The notes under the pieces: model-generated
The model's database searches: none
Told to the model about the DNA's origin: nothing
The model's input: the letters and a program-made list of their open reading frames with translations, nothing else
Made by a program: the position numbers and the translations under genes
In this document: positions 6,477-14,117 of the stretch, piece by piece
Position numbering within the stretch: position 1 is the stretch's first letter
Layout of the letters: each line of letters opens with the position of its first letter
DNA from: a virus
Direction: 5' to 3' (one strand)
Length of the DNA stretch: 49,410 nt
IMG/VR virus record: IMGVR_UViG_3300050821_004061
Span: 1-49,410 of that record

Positions 6477-6721
6477 TGGCGCGCAGCTCCCTCGGTTACG
6501 TCGCCGCCCAAATGGACGAACGAGAGGCGTTCAACAATTTCGTTGAGGCCCTGTCGATCGCCACCGCAGCCAGTCGGCAAATGGGTTTCATGCGATCCGA
6601 GCCAGAGTGGTTCCGTATATCCCAACAAATCGCGACCTTGCGCCAGATGTGCACGCTGTTGGCGAATCGCCCCTTCGACCCGACCGTCCGCGACCCGGCG
6701 TTAATCGGCGCCCGTAAGTGA
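6476..6721 (+). CDS. Hypothetical phage protein near terminase
   Basis: 81 residues from ATG 6476, coupled as TGATG. Helical throughout: MDEREAFNNFVEALSIATAA and FRISQQIATLRQMCTLLANR. It precedes the large terminase with one tiny frame between. Similar small helical proteins are common between terS and terL in podoviruses; I know no function. Confidence 0.72.
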   Translation: MARSSLGYVAAQMDEREAFNNFVEALSIATAASRQMGFMRSEPEWFRISQQIATLRQMCTLLANRPFDPTVRDPALIGARK

Positions 6722-6804
6722 CTATCGACGAAGCCGGTATTATCGGCGCCTTAATCCACTTCGGATCGTATTATTTCTTCCTGTGGGTATTCGAGCATGG
6801 TTGA
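6718..6804 (+). CDS. Possible 28-residue membrane peptide
   Basis: GTG at 6718 overlaps the previous stop (GTGA), and the frame ends 8 bases inside the terminase start, so it fills the gap exactly. The peptide is hydrophobic (AGIIGALIHFGSYYFFLWVF). It may be a real coupling peptide or only chance; no ribosome binding site of its own is clear. Confidence 0.35.
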   Translation: MTIDEAGIIGALIHFGSYYFFLWVFEHG

Positions 6805-8392
6805 TCTCGACGCCAAGGAACTCGATGATTTGTTATCGGGGCTGGCGTTGTACCACAACGATCCACTCGGTTTCGTCCAACACGCATTCCCTTGGGGTGA
6901 GGGGGAACTGTCACGTGCATCTGGTCCCGAGGTATGGCAAGCGGAGATCCTCACACTCATTCGTGACGGTCTCAGCCCCGATAAAGCGGTAGCGATTGCG
7001 GTCGCCTCGGGCCACGGCATTGGCAAGTCCGCGTTAATCTCTTGGATCATACTGTGGTCCCTCAGCACCGAAACCGACACACGCGTTGTCGTCACCGCGA
7101 ACACCGAGTCGCAACTCCGCACGAAAACGTGGCCCGAACTCGCGAAATGGTACCGCCTCTGTGTCGCCCGTCCATTGTTCAAACTCGAGGCTACATCCCT
7201 CCTCTCGATCGATGTGGATCACGTCAAGACGTGGCGCGCCGATATGATCCCTTGGTCCGAACGCAATCCCGAGGCATTCGCCGGTTTGCACAACCAAGGT
7301 CGCCGCGTCGTTATGCTATACGACGAAGGCAGCGCCATCCCCGACATCATTTTCGAGACCTCAGAAGGATTTATGTCGGATGCAGATACGGAGCGGCTGT
7401 GGCTGGTATTTGGAAATCCAACCCGATCTACTGGTCGGTTCCGAGAATGCTTTCCGGGTGGTCGCCATGCCGCCTCTTGGATATCCCGTCAAGTTGACTC
7501 ACGATCAATTAGTTTTACGAATAAAGACCGTCTCCGAGAGCTTGCGGACGCTTACGGGGAAGACAGCGATTATTTCCGAGTTCGTGTTAAGGGCGAGTTC
7601 CCACGAGTCGGCGCTATAGAATTTATCTCAGCAGCGGTGGTGGCCGAAGCACGGGCGCGAGATACCGAGTCACAAACCTTCGACCCTCTCATTATCGGCG
7701 TGGATGTGGCGCGGTTCGGCGACGACGAGACCGTAATTGTCGTGAGGAAGGGACGAGATGCCCGATCATACTCTGCCGTGCGGTTGCGCGGACTCGACAC
7801 AATGCAGGTTGCCAGCCGTGTTATTGAGACCGCTCAAACCCTCCGGGCCGATACTGTATTTATCGACGAGGGAGGTGTGGGCGGCGGCGTGGTTGACCGC
7901 TGTCGCCAACTCCGGCTTTTTGTGTTGGGCGTTCAGTTCGGAGGAAAAGCCGACCGCTCCGACCTCGTGACGCAGGGCGAACGATATGCCAATAAACGCG
8001 CCGAGATCTGGGGAACAATGCGGGCATGGCTCCTCGGTGGGATGATTGAGGACAATGACGACTTACGCGATCAACTCGTTGGCCCCTCATACGGCTTCAA
8101 TGCACGCGACGAAATTCAACTCGAGCGGAAAGAAGATATGAGGCGGCGTGGTATCCCTTCACCCGATTGGGCCGACGCTTTGGCGATTACGTTCGCGTAT
8201 CCCGTAATGCCGAATGAAATGGCTGGCGGCGAGCACGTTCCAGCGCCGATGTACGTCACGGAGTATAACCCTTATGAAGCGGCTGGGCTGTCGGCTCGAG
8301 TCGCAGTCGCCGCTTTGGCACGGGCGCTCGAAGTGATCCTGATGAATAATCGTCGCAGATTCGACTTGATGATCGTGGTACAGCCCGTATAG
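6797..8392 (+). CDS. terL: Terminase large subunit
   Basis: 531 residues. ATPase domain: Walker A at residues 70-80 (SGHGIGKSAL), Walker B at 171-177 (VVMLYDE, D176/E177), and the coupling segment FGNPTRSTGRF at 205-215. Nuclease domain: GVDVARFGDDET at 301-312 with the metal-binding Asp303 and a further acidic site FIDEGGVGGG about residue 355. It translocates DNA into the prohead and cuts it. The C-terminus is a little longer than usual, with a helical tail. Position after the small terminase and before the portal is standard for this class. Confidence 0.95.
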   Translation: MVDLDAKELDDLLSGLALYHNDPLGFVQHAFPWGEGELSRASGPEVWQAEILTLIRDGLSPDKAVAIAVASGHGIGKSALISWIILWSLSTETDTRVVVTANTESQLRTKTWPELAKWYRLCVARPLFKLEATSLLSIDVDHVKTWRADMIPWSERNPEAFAGLHNQGRRVVMLYDEGSAIPDIIFETSEGFMSDADTERLWLVFGNPTRSTGRFRECFPGGRHAASWISRQVDSRSISFTNKDRLRELADAYGEDSDYFRVRVKGEFPRVGAIEFISAAVVAEARARDTESQTFDPLIIGVDVARFGDDETVIVVRKGRDARSYSAVRLRGLDTMQVASRVIETAQTLRADTVFIDEGGVGGGVVDRCRQLRLFVLGVQFGGKADRSDLVTQGERYANKRAEIWGTMRAWLLGGMIEDNDDLRDQLVGPSYGFNARDEIQLERKEDMRRRGIPSPDWADALAITFAYPVMPNEMAGGEHVPAPMYVTEYNPYEAAGLSARVAVAALARALEVILMNNRRRFDLMIVVQPV

Positions 8393-8401
8393 GAGAACGG
8401 A

Positions 8402-8620
8402 ATGAGTATCGAAAAAGCCAACGATTGCCGCACACAGATTAAAGATGCCGCCACCGATGTACTCGCGATGAAAGTTGGGATGACTGATAGTGAAGCTATT
8501 GCAAATGTAATGCTCGCTTACCGTCATCTCGAGGATGCCTCGATGCGTCTCGGCAAGGTGATACAAGCGCTCGACGGCGGCATCTCCGTATACGATAAAA
8601 AGACAACTGTGGGAGCATAA
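8402..8620 (+). CDS. Acb2/Tad1-like small protein (possible anti-CBASS/anti-Thoeris sponge)
   Basis: 72 residues with GGAG 8 bases upstream of the start. Two predicted helices form a hairpin; the second holds AYRHLEDASMRLGKVIQ, which I recognise as the signature of a widespread family of short phage proteins now grouped with the Acb2/Tad1 hairpin domain. Acb2 and Tad1 bind cyclic nucleotide signals and block CBASS or Thoeris defence (established for the type members). Whether this protein binds any such signal is inference. It ends two bases before the next start. Confidence 0.55.
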   Translation: MSIEKANDCRTQIKDAATDVLAMKVGMTDSEAIANVMLAYRHLEDASMRLGKVIQALDGGISVYDKKTTVGA

Positions 8621-8621
8621 C

Positions 8622-8855
8622 ATGAAATCTCAGGGTACTGCCGACCGCACCGAATCCTACCGTACCCCCCACAGCGTCCGCGGCTCCGAGTCTCCGATCG
8701 GCGGCGGTCGCCCCACACCCTACGTCCTCCACCGCGACGAGGATGTGGCCTCCGCTCCAATGACGCGACAGAAGGGTGGCACGATCCCACAAACGAATCG
8801 AGTCGGCGGCATCACAATCGGCGCCGGTAAGGGCTTGAAGGATGTTGGCACATGA
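8622..8855 (+). CDS. Disordered glycine/proline-rich protein, copy A
   Basis: 77 residues with GGGAG upstream. Low-complexity, polar: PHSVRGSESPIGGG near the start and RVGGITIGAGKGLK near the end. It resembles the following gene (PHHSRGSVSPIAGT), suggesting an old tandem duplication. Probably a small virion or head-assembly protein, judged only by place. Confidence 0.6.
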   Translation: MKSQGTADRTESYRTPHSVRGSESPIGGGRPTPYVLHRDEDVASAPMTRQKGGTIPQTNRVGGITIGAGKGLKDVGT

Positions 8856-9031
8856 AATCTCCTCGTATCCCCCACCACTCGCGCGGCAGCGTATCCCCGA
8901 TCGCCGGCACCCATAACCCGCAGCAGCCGAATCCCCAGGGACCAACGGCGCCCGGTCCGATGCCGCAGGCGAACACAGCGATTCCACAAGAACTGTTGGC
9001 TGGAATTACGTCGAAGCCAGAGACACCGTGA
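8852..9031 (+). CDS. Disordered proline-rich protein, copy B
   Basis: 59 residues, starting at ATG 8852 inside the previous stop (ATGA) and ending as TGATG with the next gene. MKSPRIPHHSRGSVSPIAG parallels the previous protein; the rest is Pro/Gln-rich (NPQQPNPQGPTAPGPMPQ) and ends GITSKPETP. No function known. Confidence 0.6.
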   Translation: MKSPRIPHHSRGSVSPIAGTHNPQQPNPQGPTAPGPMPQANTAIPQELLAGITSKPETP

Positions 9032-9222
9032 TGCCATCCACACCCAAGATCTCTCCGCCGCCGCCGCCAGCTCCACCTCCGAACCCACCGACGTTCGCCT
9101 CCGCCACCGCATCGCCACAACGCCGCAACCCTCTCGGCGGCCTCGGTTCCACCATTATGACCTCGCCGCAAGGTCTCACCGACCAAGCAACTCCCGGCCG
9201 CAAAACGCTGTTGGGTCAATAA
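9031..9222 (+). CDS. Small proline-rich phage protein with KTLLG C-terminus
   Basis: 63 residues from ATG 9031 (TGATG overlap). The N-terminal half is nearly pure Pro/Ala/Ser (PPPPPAPPPNPP); the C-terminal half has STIMTSPQGLTDQ followed by GRKTLLGQ. This ending recurs in short phage proteins encoded close to terminase and portal genes in many phages. Its conserved end suggests a binding peptide for a virion partner; function unknown. Confidence 0.72.
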   Translation: MPSTPKISPPPPPAPPPNPPTFASATASPQRRNPLGGLGSTIMTSPQGLTDQATPGRKTLLGQ

Positions 9223-9500
9223 TGTACGCCGATCTTCGACTCGCCACCGATGTATTGATGCTTGTCGCCTCAATTGGTGCCGGCTTTTTCGGTTGGGTCA
9301 ATCGCGCGGCGATCAAGGAGGTTCATCTCACAATGAACTCTCGTCTCGATGAATTGTTAAAATCAACGCGGGCGACAGCATTCGCTGAAGGTCGGGCATC
9401 GCAGGTGCCCGCTGCCGCTAATGCAGCCGCCGAGATCCTCCAGCGTGCGGCAAACGAGGCAGCCGTTGTCCTCGCAGAAGCCGCAAAAAAGGCGGAATGA
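9222..9500 (+). CDS. Membrane-anchored coiled-coil protein
   Basis: 92 residues, starting in a TAATG overlap. One hydrophobic segment (VLMLVASIGAGFFGWV, residues about 11-26) is followed by HLTMNSRLDELLKSTRATA and a long Ala-rich helix (AANAAAEILQRAANEAAVV). This topology occurs in small phage proteins of lysis regions, where it may be an inner-membrane spanin or antiholin-like factor. Function inferred from topology only. Confidence 0.68.
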   Translation: MYADLRLATDVLMLVASIGAGFFGWVNRAAIKEVHLTMNSRLDELLKSTRATAFAEGRASQVPAAANAAAEILQRAANEAAVVLAEAAKKAE

Positions 9501-9528
9501 AACGCATGTGGACCCCCCTGTTACATGA

Positions 9529-9876
9529 ATGAACGAAACAATACAATGGGTATCGGTCGCACTTCTCATCGTCACAGGCATCGGTATTCCAGTTCTCATT
9601 CACCACCTACGGAAGCAGGATGATGACCGCCGTGAACGGTTCAAGCGTCTCCATGAGCGTATCGATCATCTCGACGAGTGTGTGGATCGCGTTAACGGCA
9701 TTGTTGTCGGTAAGGCCGTCACCCGCGAGGATCTTAACGCAATGCGTATCGAGCTGATGGAAGTAATGCGGCAACAGCGCTCCGATATCCAGCAAGAGAC
9801 AAACGGCTTGCACGCGCGTATAAGCCGCCTCGAGAACCCGTATTTCGAGCAACGTCGGCGATTGGAAACATCATGA
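9529..9876 (+). CDS. Membrane-anchored coiled-coil protein; i-spanin candidate
   Basis: 115 residues. N-terminal signal-anchor (VSVALLIVTGIGIPVLI, residues 8-24) followed by a charged periplasm-type coiled coil (LRKQDDDRRERFKRLHERI...). That is the usual plan of an inner-membrane Rz-like spanin, and small outer-membrane-type lipoproteins are encoded nearby (10297, 10785). The start lacks a clear ribosome binding site. The spanin role is inference. Confidence 0.62.
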   Translation: MNETIQWVSVALLIVTGIGIPVLIHHLRKQDDDRRERFKRLHERIDHLDECVDRVNGIVVGKAVTREDLNAMRIELMEVMRQQRSDIQQETNGLHARISRLENPYFEQRRRLETS

Positions 9877-10016
9877 CTCTCGTCCTCATCATTCTCGTTT
9901 TATTGATCCTCTTCGGTGGCGGCGGTTATTATTACGGCGGGCCACATATCGGCGGCGGCATCGGTCTCATTCTCATTATAATTCTCGTCATCGTACTTTT
10001 GCGGGGAGGCCTCTAA
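9873..10016 (+). CDS. DUF3309-like small hydrophobic protein
   Basis: 47 residues, ATGA overlap at the start and TAATG at the end. Two hydrophobic stretches (TLVLIILVLLILF and LILIIILVIVLL) flank a glycine/tyrosine-rich turn (GGGGYYYGG). This is the layout of the DUF3309 family, found mostly in proteobacteria and some of their phages. It may be a holin-like or holin-modulating peptide. Confidence 0.65.
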   Translation: MTLVLIILVLLILFGGGGYYYGGPHIGGGIGLILIIILVIVLLRGGL

Positions 10017-10300
10017 TGGGAAACACAATCGTAAGTACGCCGAATCCAGAGATCCAAACGCTCGTTTACACCGTAATCCGCGCCGTCGCCACGATCCTCG
10101 GCACATTCGGAGTGACTTGGGGCGCGACAGTTTCCGGTGAACAATGGCAGATGATCGCGGGGGCAGTCGCGGTGTTAATAAGTGTCGGTATGTCAGTTTA
10201 CCAGAAGTTCCAAGCAGCTCGCGCCGATCATGTCAACAGCGTTGCCTCGGCGACAGTGGGTGCGCCGGTTAAAGTCGTAACACCAGGAGAATCAGGATGA
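10016..10300 (+). CDS. Holin candidate
   Basis: 94 residues with two membrane segments: VIRAVATILGTFGVTWGATV (about 21-40) and WQMIAGAVAVLISVGMSVY (about 44-62), joined by a short loop, and a polar C-terminus. Size and topology fit class II holins, and the neighbours are other membrane and lipoproteins. A holin would open the inner membrane at lysis. No sequence signature proves it. Confidence 0.6.
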   Translation: MGNTIVSTPNPEIQTLVYTVIRAVATILGTFGVTWGATVSGEQWQMIAGAVAVLISVGMSVYQKFQAARADHVNSVASATVGAPVKVVTPGESG

Positions 10301-10602
10301 AGTATCTCGCACTCGCCGCCGTCGTTTTGTTGTCGGCGTGTAATGCAACGGTTGCGATCTCGAATGATGTCGCCGCCGCCGAAGTGTCTCTCACCGCCGC
10401 CGAGCAGGCCGCCTTGATTTACACGAACCGGCCCCGTTGTGGTGGCACCGTCACCTTGTGCTCCGACCCCGCTACCGTCGCCAAGATCAAGGCGCTCGAT
10501 AACCAAGCATATACCGCCGTCACTATGGCCCGCGATAACAAAGGTACACTGTCGGCCGCAATCGCCGCCGTCTCCGCATTCTCCCTTGCTATCCCGAAGT
10601 AG
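10297..10602 (+). CDS. Lipoprotein with lipobox
   Basis: 101 residues, ATGA overlap with the holin candidate. Signal peptide of type II: MKYLALAAVVLLSAC with lipobox LSAC and acylation at Cys15. The mature part is Ala-rich and helical with two cysteines (RCGG...LCSD). Expected to be anchored in the outer or inner membrane of a Gram-negative host. Could be a spanin partner or exclusion factor. Confidence 0.72.
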   Translation: MKYLALAAVVLLSACNATVAISNDVAAAEVSLTAAEQAALIYTNRPRCGGTVTLCSDPATVAKIKALDNQAYTAVTMARDNKGTLSAAIAAVSAFSLAIPK

Positions 10603-10611
10603 GAGTCAATT

Positions 10612-10788
10612 ATGCTCACAGAACTCATTGGCGTGTTGACGACGATCCTCACTCAGGCACCGCAGTTCGTCACGGAGATCGAATCGATTTGGTCACTCGT
10701 CACTGCGACGACGCAGCCAACCGATGCGGAGCAAGCGGCGATCGACGCCGCATTGGAGAAGGCGCATAAGGATCTGCAGGCATCATGA
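10612..10788 (+). CDS. Small helical protein of the lysis region
   Basis: 58 residues, GGAG 6 bases upstream of ATG 10612. Amphipathic N-terminal helix (LTELIGVLTTILTQAPQFV) and an acidic Ala-rich second helix. It ends as ATGA with the next gene. No membrane segment of full length. Function unknown. Confidence 0.65.
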   Translation: MLTELIGVLTTILTQAPQFVTEIESIWSLVTATTQPTDAEQAAIDAALEKAHKDLQAS

Positions 10789-10922
10789 TCCGTGTTTTCG
10801 CCCTCGCGTTATTGCTGGCGGGTTGTGCGCCAGCGCAGCCGTGGGCGCCAGCCCCGCCGACACATGATGAAGGGTTTACGGCCTATTGCGCCGCGAACCC
10901 TCATCGCGGGACATGTCCATGA
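10785..10922 (+). CDS. Rz1-like small proline-rich lipoprotein (o-spanin candidate)
   Basis: 45 residues; too short for most gene finders. MIRVFALALLLAGC is a type II signal peptide with lipobox LAGC and acylated Cys14, followed by a proline-rich mature part (APAQPWAPAPP) and a short tail with two cysteines. This size and composition are classic for Rz1-type outer-membrane spanins. Overlaps both neighbours as ATGA. The partner could be the protein at 9529-9876. Confidence 0.62.
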   Translation: MIRVFALALLLAGCAPAQPWAPAPPTHDEGFTAYCAANPHRGTCP

Positions 10923-11308
10923 TACCCGAACAAATGGCAGAGTTAACAGGGCTTAATCGCTCGGTCAACGCCCTTCCGTTCATCGACCACGGTGACGAGC
11001 CGTACGACTACTGGCACGATACGCCTGAGCCGGGAAAGTCGTGGGTCTGTCGTGATTATGTTGAGATGAAAGCCGAGCGTCTCCGTGAATCCGGGTGGGA
11101 TCCAAAGTTGCTCCGTGTCGTACTATGTTGGACTGAAGAACCCGACTCGGGATATTACGCGGTTCTAGGCGTGACCGTCGGCTCCGAGATTTGGATCCTC
11201 GATTCCCGTGCCGACGATCCATATCTCATGCAAACTCCGTCGCCGAATGGATATCGCTGGGACCGCATTCAGGTCGCTGGCACCGTGGATTTTGAGCCCG
11301 TCGCGTGA
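10919..11308 (+). CDS. Transglutaminase-like cysteine peptidase family member (BTLCP), active-site His not seen
   Basis: 129 residues from ATG 10919 (ATGA overlap). WVCRDYVEMKAERLRESGW, then LLRVVLCW and WILDSRADD, follow the order of bacterial transglutaminase-like cysteine proteinases (nucleophile Cys in C-x-D-Y, His in HAVL, Asp in LDN/LDS). Here the usual His position reads YYAVLGV, so the triad appears incomplete. It stands in the lysis region, where a peptidase could act on cell wall or host proteins; the missing His argues for altered or lost catalysis. Confidence 0.62.
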   Translation: MIPEQMAELTGLNRSVNALPFIDHGDEPYDYWHDTPEPGKSWVCRDYVEMKAERLRESGWDPKLLRVVLCWTEEPDSGYYAVLGVTVGSEIWILDSRADDPYLMQTPSPNGYRWDRIQVAGTVDFEPVA

Positions 11309-11793
11309 AACAACCGCTAACGCAAGAAGAAGCAGTCAAGCTTTTTGACTACAATCCTATAACAGGGGTTGTAGTAAGAAGAGTAGCAACTGAACGCGGT
11401 GACATTTACCCACATTCCAGTGGTCATGGTTATTTTAGGTTCGGTCTTAAGGTAGCCGGAGTGTGGAAAAGTATCTACGCTCATCAAATAGCTTGGCTGA
11501 TATTAACAGGTAAATGGGAGATGGTAGATCACGAAAACGGCGATGGTGAGGATAACAGAGAATCTAATTTAAGGCCGGCCAATAAATCTAAAAACGGCCA
11601 TAATAGAGGTGAAGCAGTTAATAATAAAAGCGGCCAAAAAGGTGTATATTTTCAAAGCGGTAAATGGGTAGCAGAAATTTGGATCGAAGGCAAGTATCAT
11701 TATCTTGGACGTTATACATTATTTGAAGAGGCTCAAAACGCATATAGAGAAAGCTCAAGAGAGCTTTGTGGAGAATTTTCAATTTATGGCTAA
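11305..11793 (+). CDS. HNH-AP2 homing-type endonuclease
   Basis: 162 residues, GTG start in a GTGA overlap. Residues about 75-95 carry DHENGDGEDNRESNLR, the His/Asn core of the HNH_3 fold; residues about 108-150 (KGVYFQSGKWVAEI, YLGRYTLFEEAQNAY) are an AP2 DNA-binding domain. The gene is AT-rich and unlike its neighbours in base composition, and it ends 8 bases into the portal gene. Free-standing HNH-AP2 genes spread by cutting genomes that lack them; insertion just ahead of the portal gene fits. Intact, unlike the copy at 39.4-39.9 kb. Confidence 0.9.
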   Translation: MKQPLTQEEAVKLFDYNPITGVVVRRVATERGDIYPHSSGHGYFRFGLKVAGVWKSIYAHQIAWLILTGKWEMVDHENGDGEDNRESNLRPANKSKNGHNRGEAVNNKSGQKGVYFQSGKWVAEIWIEGKYHYLGRYTLFEEAQNAYRESSRELCGEFSIYG

Positions 11794-13471
11794 TACAGAA
11801 TTATATAGAGAACTTAGAAAAAGATGTGAAGGGCGCTTGTCCGGATTACGTGTTAATAGATATAGCTACTGGTCACACTGGAGGGAGCTGGCCCAATTCA
11901 TCCTCCCACGACGTTATCGCTGGCTCGTCACCCCCAACCAAGGATCGCGCGGTTCCCAAATTAATCAAGCAATAATCAATAACACTGGGACCGTCGCCGC
12001 CAGAACACTCGCATCCGGTCTCCACGCCGGCCTCACGAACCCAATGACTCCGTGGTTCAAGTTTAAGATCGACGGCTACGAGGATGAGTCATCGATCGTC
12101 GTCCGCTGGCTCGCCGAGTGCGCCAAGCGAATGCAGCGTATTTTCCAAGAGTCCAATTTCTATAACTCCCTCGCAATCCTTTATTACGATCTCGTGGTAT
12201 TCGGCACGGCGACGATGCTGATTTACGAGGACTTCGAGAACGTCATTATATGCTACAATCCCGCGCTCGGCGAGTTTTATATCGATGTGTCGGCGCGTCT
12301 TGAGGGCTCGGTATTTTATCGTGAATTCGTTCGCACCATCGATCAAATCGTCGAGGAATTTGGTGTCGAGAATTGTCCCGTCGATATACAAAAGATGTAT
12401 CGCGATGGTGGTGCCGGTTTGACTCAGGAACGGGTGTTAATCCATGCGATCGAAGCGAACACACGTCTCGGCGACAAGGGCTATCCCGTATCCCCATTTT
12501 TTAAATTCCGCGAGGTTTATTGGATTCTCGGCTCCGCGAACGATGAAATTCTGCGGTGCAAAGGATATCACGAATTTCCGGGGCTGATGCCACGTTGGGA
12601 CACAATCGGTAACGACGCCTATGGCCGCTCGGTCGGCATGGATGCTCTCGGCGACATCAAACAATTACAGCAGGAGGAAAAACGGAAGGGTCAGGGCATC
12701 GACAAAATGGTCAATCCGCCGATGGTCGCCGACATCGCGATGAAGAATCAGCCGGCGTCCGGCCTCCCCGGCGGCGTCACTTATGTCCCCGGCTTCGGCC
12801 GCGAGCGCCCCGGCTTCGCCCCCGCATACATTGTCCAACCTAATATCGCTGAACTCCGTATGGACATTAATGGTATCGAGGAACGAATCAAGCGAACCAA
12901 TTTCAATAACTTATTCACCGATATATCCGACCTCAAGACCGTCCGCAGCGCCACCGAGATTGAAGCGCGCCGCGAGGAAAAGCTCCTGATGCTCCCGGTG
13001 ATCAAGCGCCTCGATAAAGAAGTGTTGGCGCCGGCAGTTGAGCGGACATGGGCGATCATGGAACGCGCCAACTTGCTCCCGAAACCGATTCCGCCCGAAG
13101 TCGTCGGCATGTTGATCGGCATCAAGTATATCTCGCCGTTCGCAATGGCGATGCTTGCGGCCGAGACGACGGCGATAGAGCGCGCGTGGCAATTCGCCGG
13201 TAATATCTCCGCCGTCCGCCCTGATATTCTCGATAATCTCGACAGCGATTCGACCATGCATATTTACGTCGACGCACTCGGCACCGACCCTCGTATTCTC
13301 CATACCGACGAAGAGCGGGATGCATCTCGCGCCCGGGCTGAGGCACAAAAGCAGGCGGCGCAGACGGCGCAGTTGGCACAAATGGGAGCACAAGGCGCCC
13401 AAACGTTGTCGCAAACTGATGTCGGCGGCGGCAAGAACGCCCTCGAATCGATGCTTGGGGGTGCAGCGTGA
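11786..13471 (+). CDS. Portal (head-to-tail connector) protein
   Basis: 561 residues from ATG 11786 (an in-frame start 81 bases earlier lies wholly in the HNH gene). The N-terminal YWSHWRELAQFILPRRYRW is typical of the podoviral head-tail connector family (T7 gp8-like), with NNTGTVAARTLASGLHAGLTNP, split by a short gap from PWFKF. A long C-terminal helix is rich in Ala/Gln. Twelve copies would form the DNA channel. The usual GGAG is 12 bases from the start, possibly disturbed by the HNH insertion. Confidence 0.93.
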   Translation: MANTELYRELRKRCEGRLSGLRVNRYSYWSHWRELAQFILPRRYRWLVTPNQGSRGSQINQAIINNTGTVAARTLASGLHAGLTNPMTPWFKFKIDGYEDESSIVVRWLAECAKRMQRIFQESNFYNSLAILYYDLVVFGTATMLIYEDFENVIICYNPALGEFYIDVSARLEGSVFYREFVRTIDQIVEEFGVENCPVDIQKMYRDGGAGLTQERVLIHAIEANTRLGDKGYPVSPFFKFREVYWILGSANDEILRCKGYHEFPGLMPRWDTIGNDAYGRSVGMDALGDIKQLQQEEKRKGQGIDKMVNPPMVADIAMKNQPASGLPGGVTYVPGFGRERPGFAPAYIVQPNIAELRMDINGIEERIKRTNFNNLFTDISDLKTVRSATEIEARREEKLLMLPVIKRLDKEVLAPAVERTWAIMERANLLPKPIPPEVVGMLIGIKYISPFAMAMLAAETTAIERAWQFAGNISAVRPDILDNLDSDSTMHIYVDALGTDPRILHTDEERDASRARAEAQKQAAQTAQLAQMGAQGAQTLSQTDVGGGKNALESMLGGAA

Positions 13472-13665
13472 AGCTCTTAAAATTGCCAATTATTTTAATG
13501 AATTCTGGTGATGCAGCATTTATTGCTGTAAATCCTCGTTGCGTGAAATACGTATGTCCGTTTGACGAAGAGAGTTGTATGCTCGCCATAGAGGGTCATC
13601 AGTATTCAACGAGAATTGGATTACCGATTGATGTCGTTCTCGAAAAGTTATCGGAAATAGCGTAA
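13468..13665 (+). CDS. Small hypothetical protein
   Basis: 65 residues, GTG start in a GTGA overlap with the portal stop. Likely beta-rich: LPIILMNSGDAAFIAVNPRCV, then CMLAIEGHQYSTRI, then a C-terminal helix. The pattern 'residue-N-P-R-x-V' followed by a second strand pair resembles small FlbD-like folds seen in phages, but I would not assign a role. The next 50 bases hold no gene. Confidence 0.65.
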   Translation: MKLLKLPIILMNSGDAAFIAVNPRCVKYVCPFDEESCMLAIEGHQYSTRIGLPIDVVLEKLSEIA

Positions 13666-13715
13666 TGTGTATGCCGCAAAACCCGTTGTTGACTAGCTCA
13701 GAATGATGATGCACA

Positions 13716-14117
13716 ATGTCCGATACACCCCAGGAAGTAGACGTTGGTGACAGCCCTCAAGTCCACAAACGCGCAAAAGCGCTCGGGCTCGATGAGCGCG
13801 AAGAGGGAGCCTCGCTCACCCAACTCCTTTCGACAAAGAGTGGCCGACGTTGGATGTATAAGCTCCTCGAGGCATGCCATATCTTCGCGACCAGCTTTCG
13901 GAACAGCGTCGGCGAGATGGCGTTCGCGGAGGGTGAACGCAATGTGGGCCTTCGCGTCCTTGCTGCGATCCAACAGCATTGTCCAACTCGATATTTGGAG
14001 ATGATTCAGGAAGCGAATGATGAGCGACAGCCCGCCCGCCCAACCGACAACCGAGACGCCATCTCCAGGATCGGCAGCAGCCCCTTCGGCCGCCCCGAGT
14101 TCGACGACAGCGCCTGA
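13716..14117 (+). CDS. Bbp19-like structural protein
   Basis: 133 residues. The core STKSGRRWMYKLLEAC, then FATSFRNSVGEMAFAEG and RNVGLRVLAAIQQ, matches a conserved phage structural domain named after Bordetella phage BPP-1 Bbp19. It lies between portal and scaffold as in related podoviruses. The last 100 bases overlap the next gene in another frame. Exact position in the virion unknown to me. Confidence 0.8.
   Translation: MSDTPQEVDVGDSPQVHKRAKALGLDEREEGASLTQLLSTKSGRRWMYKLLEACHIFATSFRNSVGEMAFAEGERNVGLRVLAAIQQHCPTRYLEMIQEANDERQPARPTDNRDAISRIGSSPFGRPEFDDSA

Noticed and set aside
9061-9090. CCGCCGCCG-type repeat as a functional DNA repeat
   Set aside because: Explained by a proline-rich coding segment.
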